64,000 nt of DNA from Ctena decussata (Eukaryota > Mollusca > Bivalvia > Lucinida > Lucinidae), in contig OZ022513.1 of NCBI GenBank assembly GCA_963989385.1, positions 21,517,928 through 21,581,927 of the forward strand, read 5' to 3'. Shown here one piece after another: positions 54,141 through 64,000 of this stretch (within the stretch, counting starts at the first letter, position 1; each line of letters begins with the position of its first letter). Made by a program: the position numbers and the translations under genes. Below the pieces are notes generated by a model. The model did no database searches. It was not told the origin of the DNA and worked only from the letters and a program-made list of their open reading frames with translations.

Positions 54141-56100
54141 TTTTTATCCCCCGACCGAAAGGTTCGGGGGATATAGCGATGAGCCTGGCGTCCGTCCGTC
54201 CGCCGTCCGTCCGTAAACATTGTCTTGTCCGCTCTATATCTTGTATACCCTTTGGAATATTTTCATGATACTTCACAGTTATGTAGAACAGGTCAGGACG
54301 ATGTGCCGCGTACAAGAATGGTAACTCTTGCTATTGTACTTTTTGAGTTATTTCCCATTTGGTGAGTTTTTTTGGCAGATTCGTGTCCGCTCTGTAACTT
54401 GAATACCCTTTGAAATATTTTCATGATACTTCACAGATATGTAGAACAGGTCATGACGATGTGTCGCGAACAAGAATGACAACTCTTGCTTTCTTACTTT
54501 TTGAGTTATTTCCCCTTGATGGTTTGAGGTGTGATTTTTTTGGCAGATTCGTGTCCGCTCTATAACTTGAATACCTTTTAGAATAATTTCATGATACTTC
54601 ACAGATATATAGAACAGGCCATGACGATGTGTCGCGAACAAGAGTGACAACTCTTGCTTTCTTACTTTTTGAGTTATTTCCCCTTAGTTCAAACATATTT
54701 ATTGTATCATAAACTGTACATGATCACAATATAAACATGATACAAACAATTGGATCAGAACGAAAGCATAAATGCTTATTTAATTCTTCTCCTGATTTCC
54801 CCTTTATTGTTTTAGGTGTGATTTCGTGTCCGCTCTATAACTTGAATACCTTTTAGAATATTTTCATGATACTTCACAGATATGTAGAACAGACCATGAC
54901 GATGTGTCGCAAACAAGAGTGACAACTCTTGCTTTCTTACTTTTTGAATTATTTCCCCTTAATCATTTTATGTGTGGTTTCGTGTCCGCTCTATAACTCA
55001 TATACCTTTTGAAATATTTTCATGATACTTCACAGATATGTAGAACAGGTCATGATGATTTGTTGCGAACAAGAATGACAACTCTTGCTTACTTACTTTT
55101 TCAGTTATTTTCCCTTGATGGTTTTAGGTATGATTTCGTGTCCGCTCTATAACTTGAATACCTTTAGAAATATTTTCATGATACTTCACAGATATGTAGA
55201 ACATGTCATGATGATGTGTTGCGAACAAGAATGACAACTCTTGCTTACTTACTTTTTCAGTTATTTTCCCTTTATGGTTTTAGGTATGATTTCGTGTCCG
55301 CTCTATAACTTGAATACCTTTTGAAATTTTTATATGATATTTCATAAATATGTAGAACAGGTCATGACGATGTGTCACGAACAAGAATGACAACTCTTGC
55401 TTTCTTACTTTTAGAGTTATGTCCCTTTGATGATTTTAGGTGTCCGCTCCATAGCTTGAATACCTTTTGAAATATTTTCATGATACTTCACACATATGAA
55501 TAACAGGTCATGATGATTTGTCTCATACATGAATGACAACTCTTGCATTCATACTTTGTGAGTTATTTCCCTTTGGTATTTTGAGCTGCTGTTTGAGTCT
55601 CTGCTCCATATCTGTATAACCCTGGCCTGCTCCACAATTTTAATAACCTTATACCTTTTAGAATATTGATGAACATGCTGTGATATCTTATCAGTATTCC
55701 TAACTCTCTCTGACCCATCCACACACCCCCCCCCCCCTCCCACCCCACAAAAAAAATCTCCAGATTTGGATTCTTTGTCCAAATTCACTTACTAGAGAGC
55801 TCAAAATTAGGTTTGTAGGGCCTGTAGTTTAGAAGTTATTCACACATTTTTTGAAAGTTTAATGTATCATATGCTATATATTTATGTATATGGCGGCTGT
55901 TTGAGATATTACTTCTTTTTAGCAGTCAAGCATACTATTTTAGTCTGAGTGTTAGATAATCATGCAACTGTTAAACAGATAATATCAATCAGAAGCATAT
56001 AAGAATGACAATATATTACTTATATGTGTTTTGAAGTGCACCCTTTTTACCAAGGCCCATGGGGGTCTTTGGTCGGGAGATTTGCCATCTCCTCTGATGG
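54141..56100 (-). mobile_element. HINE-like element (CCCCCGAACC hairpin family)
   Basis: On the minus strand the 5' end is GATGGCAAATCTCCCGACCA. About nine tandem units of 150-170 bases follow, each with ATGAAAATATTTCAAAAGGT, GTTATAGAGCGGACACGAA and GTCATTCTTGTTCGC. A GGACGGACGGCGGACGGACG microsatellite (about 54189-54215) leads to the hairpin ATCCCCCGAACC.TTCGGTCGGGGGAT and an A-run at 54141-54146. A C-run lies at about 55727-55737. A LINE 3' end is inserted at 54686-54794. Confidence 0.8.
54686..54794 (-). mobile_element. LINE 3'-end insertion with 10-bp target duplication
   Basis: ATTTCCCCTT is duplicated at 54676-54685 and 54795-54804. The 109-base insert, read on the minus strand, has GTATCATGTTTATATTGTGA, TCATGTACAGTTTATGATAC and ends AATAAATATGTTTGAACT. 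It looks like a severely 5'-truncated LINE 3' UTR with a polyadenylation signal and a terminal hairpin (TTGTATCAT/ATGATACAA). The LINE type is not assigned. Confidence 0.8.
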
Positions 56101-56577
56101 CTATTTTTCGTTGATGGACGTCACAAACATCTGTTCCTTTTTATGAGACACGCTTGATGCATTTCTACTAAACATCGTTACCAAAAGAGTTGGATTAAAC
56201 GCTTTTTAGGGAAGGAAGAATATCTGGTCTTTACATTTGGCGACAATAACGTAAGTTTAATTTTCAGCCTTTATCCAAAGCTATCATACATTAAAAAGCA
56301 CATGAGAAAAAATGTGGTGCAAATATAATGATGGTATGGTAGCAAATTGTGTTATAAAGTACAAGGACGAGATTTCTTCAAAGCTGCCCTTGATAATTTC
56401 TACGGAATATCAAATGGACCTACTTATTGAAAAACAAGGTTACCTTCTTCTGTACTAGATTAACTGATTATGCAATGTATTAATGATGGTGAATGTTGAA
56501 GGATAAACTGTTAAAAATAATAAGACGAGTTTATTGGGTTTTGATATGGCATAATCAGGTCCGCACTTTACTTATAA
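56101..56577. other. No recognised feature
   Basis: AT-rich spacer between two HINE-like elements; nothing identified. Confidence 0.5.
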
Positions 56578-58808
56578 CAAGTAGCCCAAAGGGCAACAAT
56601 TGCTCACCTGAGAGACATTGTAAACCTATAGGGATATTTAAGATGCTCAAGGGCAGCTAACTCCACAGTCAGCGGTCCAATCAGGCTGAAAATTAAACTC
56701 ATCCAAAACATTATGTATGCCCTCATTTAATATATGCAAGTTTAAAAAGTATCCGATCAAGAGCACAATAGACAGAGCTGTCAAGGGCAGCTAACTTCGT
56801 AGTGGTTGGCCTGATCTGGCGAAAATTTGAACTTGTTTAAGATATTATGCATTTCCTCATTACCTGCAAGTTTGAAAAGGATCGGATAAGTAGAAACCAA
56901 GAAAAAGTGGCGACATTGATTTTTTGGATGCCCATAGTCAGTGGTGGGATCCAGCCGAAGTGCTAACTAATCCAAGCTTTTATGCATATCCTCATTACCT
57001 GCAAGTATGAAGAGGATCCGATGAAAAATGAAAATGTGATGACATTGTTTTCTCCATTATAAGACTGGGATTTTTTTCAAACGCTCAAGGGCAGCTAACT
57101 CCGTAGTCTGTGCTCGAATCCGGCCAAATTTCGAACTCATCCAAGCTCTTATGTATGTAATCATTACCTGCAAGTATGATAAGAATCTAATCAAAAACCT
57201 TGATTGCAGCACCCTGAAAGTCAAACTTGCTCGAGATATTGTCATGCCCTACATTTGTGTGAATTTATTTCAAAATTCGTTGAGAAATGTAGGTGCTAGA
57301 GCAATGACAAAGTTTTTCTAAAAATAGCCACAGCGACCTTGACCTTGGGCACAGCATCCTGAAAGTCGAACTTGCTCGAGATATTGTCATACCCTACATT
57401 TGTGTCAAGTTATTTCAAAATCCATGGAGAAATGAAGGTGCAAGGGCGATGACAAAGTTTTTCTAAAAATAGCCACAGTGACCTTGACCTTGGGCACAGC
57501 ACCCTGAAAGTCGAACTTGCTCGAGATATTGTCATGCCCTACATTTGTGTGAATTTATTTTAAAATCAATTGAAAAAAGTAGCAGCTAGAGCGCTGACAA
57601 AGTTTTTATAAAAATAGCCACAGTGACCTTGACCTTGGGCGCAGCACCCTGGAAGTCAAACTTGTTCGAGATATTGTCATGCCCTACATTTGTGTGAAGT
57701 TATTTCAAAATCCGTTGAGAAATGTAGGCGCTAGAGCGATGACTGAGTTTTTCTAAAAAAAGCCACAGTGACCTTGACCTTGGGTACAGCACCCTGAAAG
57801 TCAAACTTGCTCGAGATATTGTCATGCCCTACATTTGTGTGAAATTATTTTAAAATCTGCTGAGAAATGTAGGTGCTAGAGCGCTGACAAAGTTTTTCTA
57901 AAAATAGCCACAGTGACCTTGACCTTGGGCGCAGCATCCTGAAAGTCGAACTTGCTCGAGATATTGTCATGCCCTACATTTGTGTGAAGTTATTTTAAAA
58001 TCAATTGAGAAATGTAGGTGCTAGAGCGCTGACAAAGTTTTTCTAAAATTAGCCACAGTGACCTTGACCTTGGGCGCAGCATCCTGAAAGTCGAACTTGC
58101 TCGAGATATTGTCACGCCCTACATTTGTGTGAAGTTATTTTAAAATCCGTTGAGAAATGTAGGCAATAGAGCGATGACTGAGTTTTTCTAAAATGTTTTC
58201 TCCATTATAACACTATGGGATTTTTTTCAAACGCTCAAGGGCAGCTAACTCCGTAGTCTGTGCTCGAATCCGGCCAAATTTCGAACTCATTCAAGCTCTT
58301 ATGTATGTCATCATTACCTGCAAGTATGATAAGGATCTAAGCAAAAACAGTCGAGAAAAGGTGATGACGCCATTTTCCCCATTATAACCCTATGGGATTT
58401 TTTTCAAACGCTCAAGGGCAGCTAACTCCGTAGTCTGTGCTCGAATCCGACCAAATTTCGAACTCATCCAAGCTCTTGTGTATGTCATCATTACCTGCAA
58501 GTATGATAAGGATCTAATCAAAAACAGTCGAGAAAACGTGATGACGCCGTTTTCCCCATTATAACCCTATGGGGGCTATCTGTTGCCATGGAAACCAGTT
58601 CTGAGCTGATCGGCACCAAAACCTAATGCAGCCTTTCCCCCACCCAAATGATGCTTCAGATAAAATTTGATTGCGATCGGCCCACTGGTCTCTGAGATAT
58701 TTATGTTTGAAAGTGTTGACGCACCCACCCACGCACGGACGGACGGACGACGGCTCGACTCCCATCCTATAAGCTCACCTCTGAGCCTTCGGCTCAGGTG
58801 AGCTAATA
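56578..58808 (+). mobile_element. HINE-like element (GTAGCCCAAAGGGC...GGTGAGCTAA)
   Basis: The 5' hairpin GTAGCCCAAAGGGCAAC is followed by TTGCTCACCTGAGA. There are two unit types. One has CAAGGGCAGCTAACTCCGTA and TGATAAGGATCTAA (57080, 58240, 58410). The other is a run of seven units of about 145 bases with AGTGACCTTGACCTTGGG and TCGAACTTGCTCGAGATATT (57340-58190). The end has CACGCACGGACGGACGGACG and the hairpin AGCTCACCTCTGAGCC/GGCTCAGGTGAGCT. The 3' tip matches that of the element at 7851, although the bodies differ. Confidence 0.8.
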
Positions 58809-58809
58809 A

Positions 58810-59500
58810 TAGGCCCAATAATATTGATAATGATAATTGCTGTCGTTGGTTGATTCATTAACTTAATCAGACATGTACACAAAAAAGCAAACTTTTACCG
58901 GTATCGCGCCGCGTGTCTAGTAGGGGAAACCGGGACTGAAAGTTCCACGGGCTGGTTGTGCCATATATCCTTATCCTGTGGTCATTTTGCATTAAACTGC
59001 CCGCCCGTAGTAGTGTCTCTATCGGCGTGGGGAGAGCCATCAGAAACATAACCCTGATAGTCCTTTAGTATTTTTAAAGCCTATATTGCTTTGATACCGA
59101 ATTATAAGTGCCAACTCAATCAGGACGCCTTTATTCTGGAAAAAACAAGAAACATCTATGTTAGCCTTCAAATTTTCTCCTCTGTCGTGCGTATTAGCCA
59201 AATAAAAATGATCTGTAGGCAGAGGCAGCAGTTTTTCAGACCCTTGCTCCGCTTGGAAGCGTATCCGATTTCATAATGAAACCGAGCCGTGACGCCAAGT
59301 TTTGCAGAATTAGGGGGGAGCTGGTATATTTATAAAAAAAAAAAATCCCCTGTCTTTGGATATGCAAGAAAAAAATAACCTGGCTCATAAGGGGGGCTCA
59401 AAAAAAAAATAATCTGGCCTCAAAAGTAAGAGAAAAAGATAACCTGTCTCCACCCAAAATTAAAAAAATAAATAAATATACTCTGCAGATAATTCCATTG
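58810..59500. other. Spacer with the second 115-bp duplicate
   Basis: Contains the segment 59030-59144 identical to 41821-41935. From 59330 there are several AAAAATAACCTGGCT-like short repeats in A-rich sequence. Confidence 0.6.
59030..59144. repeat. 115-bp segment identical to 41821-41935
   Basis: Every base matches the copy 17.2 kb upstream in the same orientation. Left flanks share nothing beyond GGGAG. Right flanks stay weakly similar for about 40 bases. Confidence 0.9.
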
Positions 59501-59514
59501 GAATTGAGTTTTTA

Positions 59515-62035
59515 TAATGTCTCTGGCTTCTGGGGGGCTGAGCCCCTCCCCAGACCCCCTATTTATAGTAATATTTTAATATTATCTACAATTGGTTTAC
59601 ACCAGCGGGCCCGCATGTGCATACATTTACAAAAACATCCTATACATCATTCACATACATGTATTATTGATCTGCCACATTACTAAGTAAATGTTTCCAC
59701 TAAAACTGAATTGCAAAAGAGACAAAACCATTATGGCAAAATAAACACTCTAAAAGGCAAGTCCTAATATAAAAACCCTTATTTTTATCATCATTCCTAG
59801 TTTTTCTCTATTGTTTCCAGTCTTAAAATTGCCATTGAAATTGGGAAATTGCTTTAGCTTCTGGGGGGCATTGCCCCCCAGACCCCCTTTGTTAACTTCT
59901 TAGCACATAACTTTCAGCCATTTTTTCAAATGCCATTCATGTATAATGTGACTCTATCATGTAAGTAATGTGACTCTATCATGAAAGTATTTATCAAACT
60001 TTCTTAAGTACAAATAAAGCATGTTTGGGCATATTTTGGGATAGAAAAAAACCCTTAAATTCCTAATGTTAGCCCTAAAACTTTGCCAAAATAGCCCTAA
60101 ATTTTGGCAAAAATATCCCTAATTTAAGGCCTAATTTTTTTTGCCAAACTCACACAGGGATGTTTGTATCTGTACCTTAGATGAAAAGAGTCACATGCTC
60201 TAGGCACTGGTTTGCAAAAGCAAGCTAAGCCATGCCCTTGGCCTGGTTAAAGACAGCACCATGTTCTTTTTGTGAGAAAAAAAGGTGTAAAATATACTGA
60301 TGTGGGTACTGATGTGGGTAAAATAAAAGGATATTAAGGTCAAGTAAACAAGGATCTGATAGTTCAGCTATAAAATAATAATAAAAAAATAACCTGTTTG
60401 TGTTAGTTTGTAAAAAAAAAAATATCTCCCACAAGGTGAAAAAAAAAGAAATTGTTTCCAGAGGCCAGTGAAATAAAATGTCGTGTCTCCATCAAGAATA
60501 CCAGCCCCCCCCCCCTCCGAATATCAAATGGTCGGTCCCTTACCGGCACAGTTTCTTCACATACCTTTTTTGTCAACAGTGCTCGCATCTGTCGTCCCGT
60601 GAGTCATCTGCCGCCATCTGTACTAAACACTTTTTTTTCTACACGGAAACAGAAGTGAGGCCCTCCCAGGGGTTTTGGGGAGCTGGGGAGAATGGCCATT
60701 TAGGGACGAGTCATTTATTACCAGGTGGGGGGCCGGGTACATTTAGGGGGGGTCGGGATTTTTTTTTTGGTGATGTGCTGGGGGGGGGGTCGGAAATAAA
60801 AAAGCCATGGAGTAGGGGGGTCATATATTTTATTAGGCATATTGGGGGGTCAGAATTCTTCCATCGGTCTCCATTTTTAAAAAAATTCTCAGCTTCTGGG
60901 GGGCTTCGCCCCCAGACCCCCCATTACTTTTACCATTTCAGACTCTATACTTTCAAATTTAAAAATGTACAGGCATTTATGGGAATGACACACAAGACTT
61001 GGACAGCTTCTGTCAAAAATCAGATATTTTCATTAGCTTGCTAGTAGAAGTGTACAATTGTCTATAAAATCATGTCGAGAAGATGATTTTATTCTCAATT
61101 AAATTTAATGCCTGTGTTTGTAATACCAGCTTGTCATCAGCAAAGCTACTGTGGCTTCAGGGGGCTACGCCCCAACACCCCGCCTCCCCATTATTATTAT
61201 TAACAGTTTATTGAGCCTTCGACTACAGTTTTCAAGATGCCCATAAGCATAAGGAGTGGAAAGAAATGCAGACAAAATTTAAACAAACCATTAATCTGCA
61301 TGATTAATTAGCATACATGTCAGAATAAGTAAATGTTCTTTATGTTTCATACAGGTTTTGATTGAGATCATTCTGACATAAAATAGGTAATATGGTGTGT
61401 GTGTGTGAAGGGTAGCTGGGATGTGGGGCGGGGTAGTGGGGGGGGGGGGCATTAACTTTTTTGTCACCAGACTGGGGGGGGGGTCGGAAAAAAATTCTGG
61501 TGAGACTGGGGGGGGGGGGGGGGGGGGGGGTTGGAAAAAATTCGGTGAATCATATGAAAATGTACCCGCCCCCCCCCCCCACCTGATTAAAAATGACTCG
61601 TCCCTTATTTTCAGGGAGCTGGGGAGCACTAGCAATTATTTTCAATGAGCTAGGGAGCAAGCTCTAAATTTTGTGGAGCTGGGAGCACTGTCAGAATCTG
61701 ATTTTATAAATTGTTTTGGCTTCTGGGGGGGGGGGGGGGCTGTGCCCCCAGAACCCCCATTTATATATACCAATCATTCTTTTTTTAGCAATAGTGGCTT
61801 CAGACTTGCAATTGCTAGCATTTCAGGTTCAATTCTGGCTAGAGGCGGAAATGACTTCCAAACAATTTTAGGAAGCAAACTTGAATATTTTAGGGAGCTT
61901 GGGAGCAGATGAATTACTTTTAGGGATTTGGGGAGCAGTAGCAAAATAAATTTAGGGAGCACGAGAAAATATTTTAAGGGAGCTGGGGAGATTCGGGCAT
62001 AATTTTCAGGGAGCAAGGGAGCACTAACCCCAATG
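59515..62035. repeat. GGGGGC...GCCCCC hairpin repeats with G/C tracts
   Basis: GGCTTCTGGGGGGC, a 3-4 base turn, then GCCCCCAGACCCCC recurs at about 59526, 59849, 60893, 61150 (diverged) and 61720. Between are G-runs with GGGGTCGGAAAAAAATTC (60780, 61470, 61510) and from 61610 to 62030 a GGGAGCTGGGGAGCA series. The run at about 61508-61530 has over 20 G. Open frames here come from Gly/Pro-coding low complexity. I do not recognise the family. The GGGGAGCA motif links it to the block at 27951-31560. Confidence 0.65.
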
Positions 62036-62570
62036 GGATACGGGATATATCCAAACTTATTTTGGGATTTTTAAGAATATAGGGTAATTTGGGGAAATAT
62101 GGACCGCTTACGCATTCTCTTGCTTATTCTGACATCAGTTTCGAGATCCGATTATTTTGTTGTTTAACTACAGAAAGGCATACATCTAGCAAGCATTATA
62201 ACATACAAAATATTTCTTTTTCTCCTAAATCTTCTGAGACAAAACAGATAATTTACACCTAGGGGGTGGATAGGTCTCTCAAAGATGTCGCTATTCCGAT
62301 CAAAGGTTCATTGGAAAGGGCAAAAGCAAGCCAAGATGGTTTCCTGAACGCGAGTCAGGCTTGGTGTTGACAGTGGTGTGCAGCCTTAAAAAAATAGCTA
62401 TTAAATCATTCATGAAATATTTGTGTGCCAATGATCATGAAAACTTCGCGGTACATTTGATCAACTGACCTTGGGTATGAGGTGCCGTTTTCCCATTAAT
62501 ACCATGACGGACTTCATTTTCGTTTGTGAGCAAGGTCTATGTATGGGGTCATGTATAGCGCTTGCACTAA
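62036..62570. other. No recognised feature
   Basis: Mixed sequence without a credible frame, TIR or tandem unit. Confidence 0.5.
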
Positions 62571-62575
62571 ATACA

Positions 62576-62640
62576 ACGTTTAAGCAACATTGAATCAACG
62601 TTGATTCAACGTTGTGAGACATTGAATCAACGTTGTGTAA
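62576..62640. repeat. Palindromic TTGAATCAACGTTGATTCAA repeat
   Basis: A perfect 20-base palindrome followed by CGTTGTGAGACATTGAATCA and ACGTTG, giving three AACGTT cores in about 50 bases. Confidence 0.85.
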
Positions 62641-62679
62641 GTCTCCTTACAATGGTAGAGTAATGTATAATGGTAGATT

Positions 62680-63066
62680 GTGTTTGTAAAACACTATGCC
62701 TGACCTTAAAAGGGAATGCTCTGTACTAAAAAAATTACAATTTGTTCAAAAGTTAATCAGTCAATTAACATATCATCTCCAATCAGCTGACCAAGTTTCA
62801 AGTCCCTAGCTCAAATGTATAGGTTTTGCGATACCTTGCTGACAAGTTTAAAGTGTTGAATTTTTCAAAGGGTCTTAACTTCTATAAAATTTAACAGAAT
62901 TTGTTCAAAAGTCAATTGCTTAATCTACACATTATCTCCAATCAGCTGACAAAGTTTCAAGTCCCTCTCTCAGACTCATATCCTTTTCAAGTATCTTGCT
63001 GACGAGTTTAAAATGCCAAAATGCCATTTTATGCACCAGTAATTTACAACCACGCCCCCCCCCCCC
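62680..63066. repeat. Tandem repeat, about 149-bp unit
   Basis: TTTGTTCAAAAGT.AAT recurs at 62751 and 62900. Both copies are followed by CATC/TATCTCCAATCAGCTGAC, AAGTTTCAAGTCCCT and TACCTTGCTGAC.AGTTTAAA. A C-run closes it at about 63055-63066. The phrase also resembles the array at 1615. Confidence 0.7.
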
Positions 63067-63197
63067 GGGGCCGGGGAATAGCGGGGATATTGACTTTTCA
63101 CTCAGCAAAGCCCTGGTACATGCCCTGCACTGTGCGGACATTTTTATGTCAAATCCCTGGTAAAGGTCTCCGCCCCTCAGTGGATCATCTAAATATA

Positions 63198-64000
63198 ACA
63201 AGAGGGCCATGATGGCCCCGGATCGCTCACCTGAGTATCCTGTGAACTTAACCTCAGAGACATCCATACGTACTACAGACAGAGTTTCACAAAGATTCAA
63301 TGGAAAATGAAGATTTAACTTAATGGCCTAGGTTTTGACCCCACATGACTAAGTTTCAAACCTGGTCTAGATTGCTTGGATATAAACATTCTGACAAAGT
63401 TTCATGAATATTGGATCAAAACTGTGCTGTTTTTCTAAGGTTTGGCCTAGTTTCTGACCCAACACGACCCAGCTGCACCCTTGGTCCAGATTTGTTGGAG
63501 ATAAACATTTTGACAAAGTTTCATGAAGATTGGAACAAAACCATGCCCTCTAGAGCATTCACATGTTTTTTCTAAGATCTGACCTACTGACCTAGTTTTT
63601 GACCTGACATGGCCCAGTTTCAAATCTGGTCTAGATTTTATAAAGATAAACATTCTGACAAAGTTTCATGAAGATTGGGTCATAACTGTCCCCCTCTAGA
63701 GTGTACACAAGGTTTTTCCAAAATTAGACCCAGTGACCTAGTTTTTGACCCCACATGACTAAGTTTCAAACTTAGCCTAGATTTCATAAGGATAAACATT
63801 CTGACAAAGTTTACTGAAGATTGGATCATAACTGCATCCTCTAGAGTGTACAGGTTTTCCTAAGATTTGACCTAGTGACCTAGTTTTTGACCCCAAATGA
63901 CCCAGTTTCAAACTTGGTCTAGATTTCATTTAGATAAACATTCTGACAAAGTTTCATGATGATTGGATCAAAACTGTGCCCTATGTGTCATTCTAAGATT
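63198..64000 (+). mobile_element. HINE-like element, truncated by the window end
   Basis: The 5' tip ACAAGAGGGCCATGATGGCC forms a hairpin and is followed by CGCTCACCTGAG. Tandem units of about 155-165 bases follow, each with GACCTAGTTTTTGACC, AGTTTCAAA.CTGGTCTAGAT and AAACATTCTGACAAAGTTTC. The 3' end lies beyond the window. Confidence 0.75.

Noticed and set aside
54109..55788. Minus-strand frames with repeated LFYISVKYHE-like peptides
   Set aside because: They follow the 150-170 base tandem unit of the HINE-like element and are interrupted in most units.
60478..61044. 188-residue plus-strand frame
   Set aside because: Composed of Gly/Pro/Phe runs encoded by G-tracts and the GGGGGC hairpin repeat. 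No domain or signal is visible.

Overview
This window looks like nuclear DNA from a bivalve mollusc, most likely a venerid-type clam. The evidence is its repeat content. It has many non-autonomous elements built like the bivalve pearl / Helitron-like (HINE) class: a tandem core, then a GACGG/GACA microsatellite, then a 3' hairpin and A-run. It has several tRNA-derived SINEs that share a GGACGTTAAAC-like 3' domain, and arrays full of GACCTTGACCTT. The species call is an inference from these families. I found no host protein-coding gene, no intact tRNA or rRNA gene and no CRISPR array. Almost all of the 64 kb is transposon-derived or tandem repeat, separated by AT-rich stretches with no recognisable content.

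Layout. 0-5.4 kb: two tandem palindromic MITEs, a small hAT-like MITE, a short tandem array, a broken Ty3/gypsy pol fragment and a full copy of a 240-bp inverted-repeat MITE. 5.6-15.6 kb: one repeat is present twice in opposite orientation (about 5.63-6.72 and 13.74-15.60 kb). Each copy carries an insertion the other lacks, so both empty sites can be read. Between them lies a 4.4-kb element with 455-bp units, broken by a 1-kb hAT-like element. 16-18.2 kb: a SINE and a HINE-like element. 18.2-22.7 kb: a giant foldback. 22.9-37.1 kb: a chain of minisatellites whose units centre on short perfect or near-perfect palindromes, mixed with a 63-bp minisatellite and a G-rich repeat block. Two arrays with an AAACCAGGTTT core mirror each other at 24.96-26.0 and 33.4-34.45 kb. 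An eroded LINE lies on the minus strand near 32 kb.

37-46.4 kb: a hAT-like element with a perfect 8-bp target duplication contains a nested SINE with its own 12-bp duplication and a complete hammerhead-ribozyme motif (38454-38497). Next come a GC-rich foldback with a nested MITE, another SINE, MITEs and a 1.16-kb near-palindrome. 46.8-58.8 kb: more HINE-like elements on both strands with nested insertions (a SINE, a TIR element and a LINE 3' end), and two LINE fragments. One LINE fragment is split by a HINE-like element at a site that can be placed almost to the base. 59-64 kb: G/C-tract repeats with a GGGGGC...GCCCCC hairpin, small palindromic repeats and the start of another HINE-like element that runs off the window.

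Nothing here forms an operon or pathway. The biology is nested transposition plus amplification of palindromes. The most distinctive items are the hammerhead ribozyme, the recurrent arrays built on palindromic cores, and the insertions whose empty sites can be read inside the window.
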